DNA of 64,000 bases from Herbaspirillum sp. WKF16 (GTDB taxonomy: Bacteria; Pseudomonadota; Gammaproteobacteria; Burkholderiales; Burkholderiaceae_D). Shown piece by piece: positions 9,064 to 19,584 of the stretch. The notes under the pieces were generated by a model. The model saw only the letters and a list, made by a program, of their open reading frames with translations. It ran no database searches and was not told the DNA's origin. The translations under genes were made by a program, and so were the position numbers. Location of the stretch: assembly GCF_028993615.1 (NCBI RefSeq), contig NZ_CP118632.1, forward strand, positions 4,836,001 to 4,900,000, in the 5' to 3' direction. Positions within the stretch are counted from its first letter, which is position 1. The number at the start of each line of letters is the position of its first letter.

Positions 9064-9276
9064 GACGCGACGCACGCGTCGCCAAATATTGCCGACAAGA
9101 CTCGTGCAGTTTGTTGTGAAAAATGGCACACTCCCCCTGACAGTTCTCAACGGTCGGGATCGATGGCCGCAGGGAAGCGGGAATAAGCTGACATACGCCG
9201 GCGCCGCCGCGGTACGGGCAGCCAGGCACCAGGCCGAACGACAGAAGCTAGAAGCATATTGCCGCAGGGGAAGCGA

Positions 9277-10671
9277 ATGAGTGCGCGATTTTCGCCATCG
9301 CCGCAAGACATGCCGGACGCCGGCCCCGCCATGGCCGGGGACGCGCCGGCCGCAGGCTGCAGCCGCCGGGGGGTGCTGGCGGCAGGCCTGTGTCTTGCCG
9401 CCGGCGCGCTGTTGCCGGGATGCGGCCGGCACGACGAGCCGACGCCGGCGCAGCCGGCTGCGGCGGCCGAACCGGTCGTACTGACCGCGCTGGTCTGGGC
9501 GCCCGACTGGGCCGAGGAAATGCATCGCGTGGCCGACACCTTCATGCGCGCGCATCCCGAGATCCGGATCAACCTGCAGTTCATGATCGGCAACTCGGTG
9601 GAGGAAAACCTCAAACCCAAGGCCGCCACCGACAACCTGCCCGACATCGTCTCGGTCAATCCCAACCCCTACACCGCCGCGCTGGCCGACCAGGGCCTGC
9701 TGGCCGACGTCGCCGACACGTCGGCCTGGGGCCAGATGCTGGGCATCCTGCAGCACGCCTGGACCTCGCCCGGCGGACGCCGCTACGGCATCCCCAACGG
9801 CCTGGCCACCACGCTCATCTATTACAACCGCGACATGTTCGAGCGCGCCGGCCTCCACAAGCTGCCGGCCGACTTCAGCGAGTTCCTGGCCGCCGGCGCG
9901 GCGCTGAGGAAAGCCGGCTTCACGCCGCTGGCGCTATCCGGCGCCTTCCCCAACATGCTGGGCAACGGCCCCTTCAGCTACGGCTTCGCCAACAGCGTGG
10001 CGGCGCGGCTTCCGGACTGGCGCGAGCGCATCGCCGACGGCACGCTGGCGCTGGACAACGCGCAGGGCGCCGCCATCTTCGGCAAGCTGCGCCAACTGGC
10101 CGAACACAAGCTGGTGCAGCCCGACTGCATGCGCGCCGGCTACCACGACACCTTGCGCCAGTTCTCAGAAGGCCGCGTGGCGATGGCGTTCCAGGGCAGC
10201 TGGGCGGCCGGCGCGCTGATGCACGGCCGCGAGGTGCGCGCCGGCGTCTTCGCCCCGCCCTGGAACGATCGAGGCCAGGCGCTGACCCCGGTGCTGGGCA
10301 GCGAGACCGGCTTCGCCGTGGCGCAAGCCAGCAGTGAGCGCAACCGCAAGGCGGCCAGGCAATTCATCGACTTCCTGTACGGCCCGGGCATGCCGATCTG
10401 GCAAGGCAAGCGCCAGAACATCCCGCCCTTCGGCAGGGCGAGCGACGAGGTCAGCGGCGACCGCGCGCTGTTCTCGCTGGTGGAGCAGATGGTGCGCGCC
10501 GACCCGGCCGGACGCAGCCCCGGCCTCTACTATTCCTACCTGCCGGCCAATACGATAGAGGTGCTGCACGAGCTGCTGCAGGGCGTGCTGTCCGGCAGGA
10601 AATCTCCCGATGGAGCCGCGCGCGCGCTGCAGGCTTCGATCGCCGGCCAAGCCCGCATCGACCGCAAATGA
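9277..10671 (+). CDS. ABC-type solute-binding lipoprotein (SBP family 1), coupled to a diguanylate cyclase
   Basis: A 464-residue periplasmic binding protein of the sugar/polyol/iron type. ATG 9277 follows a good AGGGGAAG ribosome site. Near residues 35-55 a twin-arginine-like SRRGVLAAG segment leads to a lipobox ending LLPGC, so it is probably a lipoprotein. Family blocks include RAHPEIRINLQF, IPNGLATTLIYYNRDMFERAGL and GRVAMAFQGSWAAG. No permease or ATPase gene is near. Instead its TGA overlaps the start of a membrane diguanylate cyclase by 4 bp, which suggests that the binding protein serves as a ligand sensor rather than a transport component; that role is inferred. Confidence 0.85.
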   Translation: MSARFSPSPQDMPDAGPAMAGDAPAAGCSRRGVLAAGLCLAAGALLPGCGRHDEPTPAQPAAAAEPVVLTALVWAPDWAEEMHRVADTFMRAHPEIRINLQFMIGNSVEENLKPKAATDNLPDIVSVNPNPYTAALADQGLLADVADTSAWGQMLGILQHAWTSPGGRRYGIPNGLATTLIYYNRDMFERAGLHKLPADFSEFLAAGAALRKAGFTPLALSGAFPNMLGNGPFSYGFANSVAARLPDWRERIADGTLALDNAQGAAIFGKLRQLAEHKLVQPDCMRAGYHDTLRQFSEGRVAMAFQGSWAAGALMHGREVRAGVFAPPWNDRGQALTPVLGSETGFAVAQASSERNRKAARQFIDFLYGPGMPIWQGKRQNIPPFGRASDEVSGDRALFSLVEQMVRADPAGRSPGLYYSYLPANTIEVLHELLQGVLSGRKSPDGAARALQASIAGQARIDRK

Positions 10672-12416
10672 ACCGGATGAGCGACACTCCCCACCTGCGC
10701 AAGCGCGCCGACCTGCGCCTGCTGCGCTTCGTGCGCAAGATCGACATCCGCTATCGGCTGATCAATTCCTTCATCCTGGTCTCGCTGCTGCCGCTGGTGG
10801 TCTCGGGCCTGCTGGCCTACCGCGAGAGCAGCAACGCCACCCAGGAGCGGGTGCGGGTGTACTCGATGCAGGTGGTCAAGCAGATCTCGCAGAACCTGCT
10901 GCTGCGCATGGAGAAGATCGAGGACACCAGCGAGGAGCTGGCGCTGTCGGATCGCCTGCAGCACCTGCTGGCCGACTACTACGGCAACGACGAGGCCGCC
11001 AGCGCCGCCGCCCGCACCGGCATCAGCAAGGTGCTGCTGGACACCTACGGCGCCTTCTCCTACGTCAGCCAGAAATACATCCTGGACCGCAACCGGCGGG
11101 TGATCGATCCGCAGATCTTCGCGCCGCTGGCCAACAGCGTGGGACGCCTGGCCGAAGAGGCGCCCGACCTCGCCGGGCGCCCGTGGTGGACGCTCTACAA
11201 CGCCGGCCATGGCCAACGCAGCCTGGCCATGCTGCGCCAGATCCGCTTCACCGGCAACAACCGCGATGCCGGCCTGCTGCTGGTGGGAGTGCGGCCGAAC
11301 TACTTCTTCCGCATCTTCGAGGGCATCGACCTGGGCTACGACTCCAGCATCTTCATCGTCGACGCCAATGACGGCACGGTGGTGGTCCAGAACCGCGAGG
11401 GCGGGACGGGAACCGCCGACCCGGCGCTGCTGCAAGGCATCGCCGCCAGCCAGGCGGAGCGCCGCGAGAGCGACTTCATCGCCTATGCCGACGCCGACAA
11501 GCGGCCCTACTACGCGGCCATCGCGCGCGTGCCTCACACCTCGTGGCTGGTGGTCAGCGCCACTCCGGCCGATCGCCTCAACGCCGACACGCGCTCGGTG
11601 CGCAACAAGATCATCGGCATCGGCCTCTTGTGCTTCGCCGCTTCGCTGCTGCTGTCGGCGCTGATCGCGCGCAGCATCACGGCGCCCCTGAAGCGGCTGA
11701 TCATGGTGATGAAGGAAACCGAGAGCGGCAATTCGCACATCCGCGTCGAACAAGGCGGCAGCGACGAGATTTCGGTGCTGTCGCGCAAGTTCAACCAGAT
11801 GGCCAGCAAGCTGCACCAGAACAAGGAACAACTGGAGGAACAGGTGGCGCTGCGCACGCGCGAGCTGGAGCGCGCCAACCGCAAGCTGGAGGCGCTGTCG
11901 TCGACCGACGGCCTGACCGGCGTGGCCAACCGCCGTCGCTTCGACGAGGCGCTGGCCAACGAGCTGCGACGCGCGGTGCGCTCCGCCAAGCCGCTGGCGC
12001 TGCTGATGCTGGATGTCGATTACTTCAAGAAGTACAACGACCGCTACGGCCACCAGGCCGGCGACGAATGCCTGCGCATCGTGGCGCGCGTGCTGCAGCA
12101 AAGCTCGCGCCGCGCGACCGACCTGGTGGCGCGCTACGGCGGCGAGGAGTTCGTCATCATCGTCGCCGAGAGCGATCCCGGCAGCGCCATCCAGCAGGCC
12201 GAGAACATCTGCGACGCCATCTTCGCCCTGAAGATCCCGCACGCCGATTCGCCCTTCGGCTACATCACCGCCAGCATCGGCGTGGCCGCCGTGCAGCCCG
12301 ACGAGCAACTGGCCGCCGAACGCGTGCTGCGCATTGCCGACCAGGCGCTCTATCACGCCAAATACCAAGGCCGCAACCGCGTGGTGCTGGGCAGCGACGC
12401 CACCGGCCACTTCTGA
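10668..12416 (+). CDS. Membrane diguanylate cyclase (Cache-HAMP-GGDEF)
   Basis: 582 residues. A first membrane helix at about 34-54 is followed by a roughly 250-residue periplasmic Cache-like sensor region, a second helix at about 306-335, a HAMP domain with a coiled coil to about 405, and a C-terminal GGDEF domain. The active site reads RYGGEEF, and an RATD inhibitory I-site lies five residues before it, so the enzyme should make cyclic di-GMP with product inhibition. It is translationally coupled (ATGA) to the binding lipoprotein gene upstream, so the periplasmic ligand probably tunes c-di-GMP synthesis. Confidence 0.93.
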   Translation: MNRMSDTPHLRKRADLRLLRFVRKIDIRYRLINSFILVSLLPLVVSGLLAYRESSNATQERVRVYSMQVVKQISQNLLLRMEKIEDTSEELALSDRLQHLLADYYGNDEAASAAARTGISKVLLDTYGAFSYVSQKYILDRNRRVIDPQIFAPLANSVGRLAEEAPDLAGRPWWTLYNAGHGQRSLAMLRQIRFTGNNRDAGLLLVGVRPNYFFRIFEGIDLGYDSSIFIVDANDGTVVVQNREGGTGTADPALLQGIAASQAERRESDFIAYADADKRPYYAAIARVPHTSWLVVSATPADRLNADTRSVRNKIIGIGLLCFAASLLLSALIARSITAPLKRLIMVMKETESGNSHIRVEQGGSDEISVLSRKFNQMASKLHQNKEQLEEQVALRTRELERANRKLEALSSTDGLTGVANRRRFDEALANELRRAVRSAKPLALLMLDVDYFKKYNDRYGHQAGDECLRIVARVLQQSSRRATDLVARYGGEEFVIIVAESDPGSAIQQAENICDAIFALKIPHADSPFGYITASIGVAAVQPDEQLAAERVLRIADQALYHAKYQGRNRVVLGSDATGHF

Positions 12417-12606
12417 CTTGCCCCTGCGGCGATGCCGCAGGGCAACGGCTTCCCCTGGCGCTGTCGGCGCATTCTTGCAGCGCGCTGACAATCGGCTGAC
12501 GACTCCCCGGACGATGCAAAGATGGCCGGCGCGGCGCCGTATTGCCTGAACCAAAGATTCGGCGCCGCATCATATCTGCATGCCAACCATTGCCAGGGAG
12601 CAGCAG

Positions 12607-13434
12607 ATGACGTCGAGCCGCGAAGAAAAAAAACACTGGACCGTTGAAGATATCGATTTCACGCGCATCGACGTGGCGCGCATGCGCGGCAACGAGGATT
12701 TGTTCTACCTGGTCGCCTGCGCCTCCTTCATCGAGAGCGGCTCGGACCTCTATACGCACAACCTGGTGGAGTATTACCGGGGCGACGCCGAAGTCGAGGG
12801 CTGGCTGCGCGAGCAATGGGAAAAGGAAGAACTGCAGCACGGCGCCGCGCTGCGCGCCTATGTCCAGTACGTGTGGCCGGAATTCGACTGGGAGCGCGCC
12901 TACCGCGGCTTCCTCGACGAGTACTCGCAATACTGCAAGGTGGAATTGCTGGAGCCCTCGCGCGCGCTGGAGCTGGCGGCGCGCTGCGTGGTGGAGACCG
13001 GCACCTCGGCCTACTACCGCGCCCTGGCGCGCGCCGCCGACGAACCGGTCTTGAAGCACCTGGCCGGCCTGATCGCCAACGACGAAGTGAATCACTACAA
13101 GCACTTCTACAAGTACTTCCGCCGCTACCGCAGCCTGGAAAACGTCGGCCGCTCACGCGTGCTGGGCACCCTGGGCCGGCGCACGCTGGAGCTCAAGAAC
13201 GAGGATGCCGACTGCGCCATCCGCCATGTGGTGCGGGTCCACGACCCGGCGCTGGCGGCCGACCCGGCGCGGGTCAAGGCGCTGGCCTCGCGCATGAGCC
13301 GTACTGTGCGCGTGAACCTCAAACCCGAGACCACCATCAAGATGATCATGCGGCCGCTGGAATTGCCGCCGGCGGTGCAGAGCATGATCGAGTTCCCGAT
13401 CCGCCAGTTCATGCAGCGGGTCATCCTGCGCTGA
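12607..13434 (+). CDS. Ferritin-like diiron-domain protein of unknown function
   Basis: 275 residues from ATG 12607, which has an AGGGAG ribosome site 7 bp upstream; an ATG at 12580 has none. It is a helical protein with four metal-ligand-like segments: SFIESGSD, EKEELQHG, VVETGTSAYY and NDEVNHYKH. The two ExxH motifs (ELQH, EVNH), each preceded by a helix carrying a Glu, are the pattern of ferritin-like diiron proteins. The C-terminal third (about 180-275) is outside the core and unrecognised. Neighbours do not suggest a role: it stands alone between the cyclase and the urea operon. It could be an oxygenase, desaturase-like or iron-handling protein. Confidence 0.75.
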   Translation: MTSSREEKKHWTVEDIDFTRIDVARMRGNEDLFYLVACASFIESGSDLYTHNLVEYYRGDAEVEGWLREQWEKEELQHGAALRAYVQYVWPEFDWERAYRGFLDEYSQYCKVELLEPSRALELAARCVVETGTSAYYRALARAADEPVLKHLAGLIANDEVNHYKHFYKYFRRYRSLENVGRSRVLGTLGRRTLELKNEDADCAIRHVVRVHDPALAADPARVKALASRMSRTVRVNLKPETTIKMIMRPLELPPAVQSMIEFPIRQFMQRVILR

Positions 13435-13681
13435 GTCCCTCCCCGCCGCCGTAGCGGCGCCTCGCGCCTGCCTTGTCCGTCCCGGCCGCACGGTCGGCGC
13501 CCGCCCCAACATCGGGCATCGCCGCGCGCCAGCTTGGTGAGCGTCGTCGCGCCGGATCCGGCTTGTCGACAAAGTCGCCCGCGTTTGGTGCGCAAATCCG
13601 ACTGCATTGACAACATCCCGCACCGCGCCTCCCTCGCGTGCGCCCCGCTTTGATGCACGGCCACCGGCGACAGCCGGGCAT
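13435..13681. other. Gene-free stretch upstream of the urea transport operon
   Basis: No gene is seen. A TTTGGTGCGCAAA segment at about 13584-13596 and a TGCAC at 13653-13657 resemble NtrC half-sites (TGCACC/GGTGCA) and lie about 25-110 bp upstream of the sigma-54 promoter, where enhancer sites would be expected. They are imperfect. Confidence 0.35.
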
Positions 13682-13697
13682 TGGCACGCATTCTGCT
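13682..13697 (+). promoter_or_regulatory. Sigma-54 (RpoN) promoter for urtABCDE
   Basis: TGGCACG at the -24 element and CTGCT at the -12 element have exactly the GG to GC spacing of the RpoN consensus TGGCACG-N4-TTGCW, with one mismatch (T to C). It lies about 57 bp before urtA. Urea uptake under NtrC/RpoN nitrogen control is well established in related bacteria, so this promoter probably switches the operon on during nitrogen limitation. Confidence 0.75.
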
Positions 13698-13753
13698 ATT
13701 AGAGCTGGGCAGTGAAAAAAACTTATCCGAACTTTTTTCCCGAGGGAGCAAAC

Positions 13754-15007
13754 ATGTCACGTCGTACCGTACTGAAAGCCACCGCACTGGGCGCGTTCGC
13801 CCTGGCCGCATCCTCCTGGCTGCCCTCCGCGTTCGCCGCGGACACCATCAAGGTCGGCATCCTGCACTCCCTCTCGGGCACCATGGCGATCTCCGAGACG
13901 TCGCTCAAGGACGTGGCCCTGATGACCATCGATGAAATCAACGCCAATGGCGGCGTGATGGGCAAGAAGCTGGAGCCGGTAATCGTCGACCCGGCCTCCA
14001 ACTGGCCGCTGTTCGCCGAAAAGGCGCGCCAGCTGATTTCGCAGGACAAGGTTTCCGTCGTGTTCGGCTGCTGGACCTCGGTGTCGCGCAAGTCGGTGCT
14101 GCCGGTGTTCAAGGAATTGAACAGCCTGCTGTTCTACCCGGTGCAATATGAAGGCGAAGAACTCGAGAAGAACGTGTTCTACACCGGCGCCGCGCCCAAC
14201 CAGCAAGCCATTCCCGCCACCGAATACCTGATGTCCAAGGAAGGCGGCGGCGCCAAGCGCTTCGTGCTGCTGGGCACCGACTACGTCTACCCGCGTACCA
14301 CCAACAAGATCCTGCGCGCCTTCCTGCACAGCAAGGGCGTGAAGGACTCCGACATCGACGAGGTCTACACCCCGTTCGGTCACTCCGACTACCAGACTAT
14401 CGTCGCCAACATCAAGAAGTTCGCGGCCGGCGGCAAAACTGCGGTGATCTCCACCATCAACGGCGACTCCAACGTGCCCTTCTACAAGGAACTGGGCAAC
14501 GCCGGCCTGAAGGCGACCGACGTGCCGGTGGTGGCGTTCTCGGTGGGCGAGGAAGAACTGCGCGGCGTGGACACCAAGCCGCTGGTGGGCCACCTGGCGG
14601 CCTGGAACTACTTCGAATCGGTGAAGAACCCGGTCAATGCCGCCTTCATCAAGAAGTGGAAAGCCTACGCCAAGGCCAAGAACCTGCCCAATGCCGATAC
14701 CGTCGTGACCAACGACCCGATGGAAGCCACCTACGTCGGCATCTACATGTGGAAGCAGGCCGTGGAGAAGGCCAAGACCACAGACACCGACAAGGTGATC
14801 GCAGCCATGGGCGGCCAGAAGTTCAAGGCGCCGTCCGGCTACGAGCTGGAAATGGACAAGACCAACCACCACCTGCATAAGCCGGTGATGATCGGCGAAA
14901 TCAAGGCCGACGGTCAGTTCAACGTGGTCAACAAGACCAAGACCACCATCCGCGCGCAACCGTGGAGCCCGTACATCCCGGGCAACGAAGGCAAGCAGAA
15001 GATGTAA
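13754..15007 (+). CDS. urtA: Urea ABC transporter substrate-binding protein UrtA
   Basis: 417 residues from ATG 13754, with a GAGGGAG ribosome site 7 bp upstream. The N-terminus SRRTVLKATALGAFALA followed by cleavage after AFA is a twin-arginine-type signal. The mature part begins DTIKVGILHSLSGTMAISE, the classic UrtA/AmiC-like type I fold, and contains CWTSVSRKSVLPVFKELN and LFYPVQYEGEE, diagnostic of urea-binding proteins. It binds urea in the periplasm for UrtBCDE. A strong GC-rich hairpin follows the stop and probably sets a higher level of UrtA than of the membrane subunits. Confidence 0.97.
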   Translation: MSRRTVLKATALGAFALAASSWLPSAFAADTIKVGILHSLSGTMAISETSLKDVALMTIDEINANGGVMGKKLEPVIVDPASNWPLFAEKARQLISQDKVSVVFGCWTSVSRKSVLPVFKELNSLLFYPVQYEGEELEKNVFYTGAAPNQQAIPATEYLMSKEGGGAKRFVLLGTDYVYPRTTNKILRAFLHSKGVKDSDIDEVYTPFGHSDYQTIVANIKKFAAGGKTAVISTINGDSNVPFYKELGNAGLKATDVPVVAFSVGEEELRGVDTKPLVGHLAAWNYFESVKNPVNAAFIKKWKAYAKAKNLPNADTVVTNDPMEATYVGIYMWKQAVEKAKTTDTDKVIAAMGGQKFKAPSGYELEMDKTNHHLHKPVMIGEIKADGQFNVVNKTKTTIRAQPWSPYIPGNEGKQKM

Positions 15008-15015
15008 TTGCGGCA

Positions 15016-15037
15016 GGGCGCGCCAACCGGCGCGCCC
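15016..15037 (+). other. Strong intercistronic hairpin after urtA
   Basis: GGGCGCGCC (15016-15024), loop AACC, and GGCGCGCCC (15029-15037) form a perfect 9-bp stem. No T-run follows, so it is more likely an mRNA 3'-end stabiliser or partial terminator that gives extra urtA transcript. Confidence 0.65.
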
Positions 15038-15123
15038 CCGGCAACACCCACCACGATCCGACAGATCCGCCCGCCGTCCGGCATCTTGCCCAACGCCGCC
15101 CGGGCGCCTGGGAATATCCAAAA

Positions 15124-16740
15124 ATGAAAACAGCCATCAAGCTTTTACGCGCCTCGTTCGCGATGTGGCTCTGCGCGCACGCGCTGGCCGCCAGCGCGGC
15201 CATCGATCCGGCATTGCTCAAGCCGCTTGGCGGAGACGACCCCGACGCGCGTATCGACGCCGTCAACCAGATTGCCGCGCTCGCCAGCGACGATGCGGTG
15301 AAGGTCCTCAAGGCATTGAACAGCGATGCCCTGTATGCCACCCCGGCCGGCGACGTATTGATCGTCGACGACGCCGGCAATGCCTTCAACCCGGCCACCG
15401 GCCAGAGCGGCCCGGCGCCCGACGACGCCGAAGGCGTGACCGTCAACAACCGCCTGCGCGGCGCGGTCGACGGCGCGCTCTCGGGCCTGAAGCTGCTCTC
15501 CGAAAAACGTGAGGAGCGCCTGGCTGCCGCCGGCGACCTGCTCAAGAGCGCCGACCCGGCGCAGCTGCCGCTGATCCAGAAGGCGCTGGCCAAGGAAGGC
15601 GACGCCCAGATCAAGGACGTCCTGCAACAGGTGCAGGCCACCGCCAACCTGCATGCGGCCGATCCGGCCGTGCGCCGCGCCGCGGTGAAGACCCTGGCCG
15701 AGACCACCAACGCCTCGCTCAAGCCGGCGCTGGAGCAGATGCTGGCCAAGAACCCCGACGGCAGCTACGCCGAGCCCGATGAGGGCGTGCGCATCGAAGC
15801 CGTGCGCACGCTGGCCGCGCTGGATCGCCACCTGTCCATCGTCGACTTCGCCGGCAAGCTGTTCTACGGCGTCTCGCTGGGCAGCGTGCTGCTGCTGGCG
15901 GCGCTGGGCCTGGCCATCACCTTCGGCCTGATGGGTATCATCAACATGGCGCACGGCGAGCTGCTGATGATCGGCGCCTACACCACCTACGTGTGCCAGC
16001 TGGTGTTCCGCAAGTTCTTCCCCGGCGCGATCGACGCCTACCTGGTGGTCGCGCTGCCGGCCGCCTTCATCGTCGCCGCCGCCGTGGGCATCGCGCTGGA
16101 GCGCCTGGTGATCCGCTGGCTCTACGGCCGCCCGCTGGAGACGCTGCTGTGCACCTGGGGCATCAGCCTGATGCTGATGCAGGCGGTGCGCTCCATCTTC
16201 GGCGCGCAGAACGTGGAAGTGGCCAACCCCAGCTGGATGTCGGGCGGCGTGACCGTGCTCGGCTCGCTGGTGCTGTCCTACAACCGCATCGTGATCGTGT
16301 TCTTCGCGCTGTTCGTGGTGTTCGCCGTGTGGCTGATCCTCAACAAGACACGCCTCGGCCTGTTCGTGCGCGCCGTCACGCAGAACCGCCGCATGGCCGA
16401 CTGCGTGGGCGTGTCCACCGGCCGCATCGACATGATGACCTTCGGCCTGGGTTGCGGCATCGCGGGCCTGGGCGGCGTGGCGCTCTCGCAGCTGGGCAAC
16501 GTCGGTCCCGACCTCGGCCAGGGCTACATCGTGGACTCCTTCATGGTGGTGGTGCTGGGCGGCGTGGGCCAGCTGGCCGGCACCGTGATCGCGGCCTTCG
16601 GCCTCGGTGAGGTGAACAAGTTCCTGGAGCCGATGGCCGGCGCTGTGCTGGCCAAGATCGCCATCCTGGTGTTCATCATCGTCTTCATCCAGAAGCGTCC
16701 GCAAGGCCTCTTCGCACTCAAGGGCAGGAGCGTGGAATGA
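15124..16740 (+). CDS. urtB: Urea ABC transporter permease UrtB
   Basis: 538 residues from ATG 15124. A signal peptide (cleavage near ASAA) and an N-terminal periplasmic region of about 240 residues, rich in short helical HEAT-like repeats (RREAVKTLAE-type), precede the LivH-like permease core. The core starts near residue 245 with GVSLGSVLLLAALGLAITFGLMG and INMAHGEL. The large N-terminal extension is normal for UrtB and separates it from LivH. It forms the urea channel with UrtC. It ends in a 4-bp ATGA overlap with urtC. Confidence 0.96.
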   Translation: MKTAIKLLRASFAMWLCAHALAASAAIDPALLKPLGGDDPDARIDAVNQIAALASDDAVKVLKALNSDALYATPAGDVLIVDDAGNAFNPATGQSGPAPDDAEGVTVNNRLRGAVDGALSGLKLLSEKREERLAAAGDLLKSADPAQLPLIQKALAKEGDAQIKDVLQQVQATANLHAADPAVRRAAVKTLAETTNASLKPALEQMLAKNPDGSYAEPDEGVRIEAVRTLAALDRHLSIVDFAGKLFYGVSLGSVLLLAALGLAITFGLMGIINMAHGELLMIGAYTTYVCQLVFRKFFPGAIDAYLVVALPAAFIVAAAVGIALERLVIRWLYGRPLETLLCTWGISLMLMQAVRSIFGAQNVEVANPSWMSGGVTVLGSLVLSYNRIVIVFFALFVVFAVWLILNKTRLGLFVRAVTQNRRMADCVGVSTGRIDMMTFGLGCGIAGLGGVALSQLGNVGPDLGQGYIVDSFMVVVLGGVGQLAGTVIAAFGLGEVNKFLEPMAGAVLAKIAILVFIIVFIQKRPQGLFALKGRSVE

Positions 16741-17863
16741 ACACCATGTTGATGCGACCCTCTTTGTTTTCCAAACCCGCGTGGACCGGCATCGTGGTCT
16801 GCACGGTGATCCTGGCGCTGCTGCCGATCTGCAACCTGGCCTTCGCCGACGGCAGCGCGCTGCACGTCTCCAGCTACACCGTGGCGCTGGTGGGCAAGTT
16901 CATGTGCTACGCCATGGCGGCGCTGGCGCTGGATCTGGTGTGGGGCTACACCGGCATCCTGTCGCTGGGCCACGGCGTGTTCTTCGCGCTGGGCGGCTAT
17001 GCGCACGGCATGTACCTGATGCGCGCCATCGGCCGCGACGGCGTGTACCAGAGCGACCTGCCGGACTTCATGGTGTTCCTGAACTGGAAGGCCTATCCGT
17101 GGTACTGGTGGATGACCGAGCACTTCTGGTTCGCCATGCTGCTGGTGGTGCTGGTGCCGGGCGTCCTGGCCTTCGTGTTCGGCTACTTCGCCTTCCGCTC
17201 GCGCATCAAGGGCGTGTACTTCTCCATCATCACGCAGGCCATGACGTTCGCGTTCATGCTGCTGTTCTTCCGCAACGACACCGGCTTCGGCGGCAACAAC
17301 GGCTTCACCGACTTCAAGCGCATCCTCGGCTTCACCATCACCGCGCCGGGCACCAAGGCGGCGCTGTACCTGGTGACGCTGGCGCTGCTGTTCGGCGCGC
17401 TGTTCCTCTGCCGCATGATCGTCACCTCCAAGCTGGGCCGCGTGCTGCAGGGCGTGCGCGACTCCGAGTCGCGCCTGATGTTCATCGGCTACAACCCGCT
17501 GTGGTTCAAGCTGTTCGTGTGGACGCTGTCGGCCGTGATCTGCGGCATCGCCGGCGCCCTCTACGTGCCGCAGGTGGGCATCATCAACCCGTCCGAGATG
17601 TCGCCGGCCAATTCCATCGAGATGGTGATCTGGGCCGCGGTGGGCGGACGCGGCACGCTGCTGGGCCCGATCATCGGCGCCTTCACGGTCAACGGCCTGA
17701 AGAGCTGGTTCACCGCGGCCTTCCCCGACCTGTGGCTGTACGCGCTGGGCCTGATCTTCATCCTGGTGACGCTGTTCCTGCCGCAAGGCATCCTGGGACT
17801 GGCGCAAAAACTGAAAAAACGCGACGCGCCGCCCGAGGGCGAAGTCGCGTCCAAGGAGGCCGC

Positions 17864-17867
<4 letters not shown>
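16737..17867 (+). CDS. urtC: Urea ABC transporter permease UrtC
   Basis: 376-residue LivM-like inner-membrane permease with about ten predicted helices. Conserved blocks are LALDLVWGYTGILSLGHGVFFALGGYAHGMYLMR and, later, GRVLQGVRDSESRLMFIGYNP (the EAA-like coupling loop). The insertion with MVFLNWKAYPWYWW between early helices is typical of UrtC. It overlaps urtB and urtD by 4 bp each, so the three are translationally coupled. Confidence 0.96.
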
Positions 17868-18733
<866 letters not shown>

Positions 18734-18750
18734 GGCGGGACGATAAACAT

Positions 18751-19449
18751 ATGCTGCAAGTCAACCAACTCAACCAGTACTACGGCGCGGCGCACACGCT
18801 GCGCGGCGTATCGCTCGACGTGCAGAAGGGCCGCGTACTCTCGCTGCTGGGCCGCAACGGCGTGGGCAAGACCACGCTGCTGAAGTGCCTGATGGGCGTG
18901 CTGCCGGTGGCCAAGGGCAGCGTCACCTTCGAGGGGCACGACATCACCCGCCTCAAACCCCACCAGCGCGCCAAGCTGGGCATCGCCTATGTGCCGCAGG
19001 GGCGCGAGATCTTCGCGCGGCTCACGGTGGAAGAGAACATGCTGATGGGCATGGCCACGCTGTCGGGCCGCAAGGCCGCCAGCATCAAGGGCGAGGTCTA
19101 CGAGCTGTTCCCGGTGCTCAAGGAAATGCTGCACCGGCGCGGCGGCGACCTCTCCGGCGGCCAGCAGCAGCAGCTGGCGATCGCGCGGGCCTTGCTGGCC
19201 GAGCCCAAGCTGATCATCCTGGACGAGCCGACCGAGGGCATCCAGCCCTCCATCATCAAGGACATCGGCCGCGTCATCAGCCTCTTGCGCCAGCGCGGCG
19301 ACATCGGCATCTTGCTGTGCGAGCAATATTTCGACTTCGCGCGCGAGCTGGCCGACACCTTCGTCGTGATGTCGCGCGGCGAGGTGGTCGCCTCGGGCAC
19401 GCAGGACCAGATGGACGGCGACGACGTCAAGAAGCACCTGGCGGTGTAA
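18751..19449 (+). CDS. urtE: Urea ABC transporter ATP-binding protein UrtE
   Basis: 232-residue LivF-type ATPase. Walker A GRNGVGKTT, the LGIAYVPQGREIFARLTVEENM block, signature LSGGQQQQLAIARAL and Walker B LIILDEPTEGIQPSII are all present; the EGIQPSII sequence is typical of UrtE. It starts 17 bp after urtD and closes the urea importer set. Urease genes begin about 135 bp later on the same strand. Confidence 0.96.
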   Translation: MLQVNQLNQYYGAAHTLRGVSLDVQKGRVLSLLGRNGVGKTTLLKCLMGVLPVAKGSVTFEGHDITRLKPHQRAKLGIAYVPQGREIFARLTVEENMLMGMATLSGRKAASIKGEVYELFPVLKEMLHRRGGDLSGGQQQQLAIARALLAEPKLIILDEPTEGIQPSIIKDIGRVISLLRQRGDIGILLCEQYFDFARELADTFVVMSRGEVVASGTQDQMDGDDVKKHLAV

Positions 19450-19584
19450 GCAAGCCGGCCGGCGCATGCGCGCTGGCCGCGCGTCTGCTATACACTCGCT
19501 GCTGGCGGACGCCCCGCGGGCCCGGCAATGATGAACTTGCACAGGCCCGACGGGCGCGGCATTCCAACCAGACTAGAACAAGGT

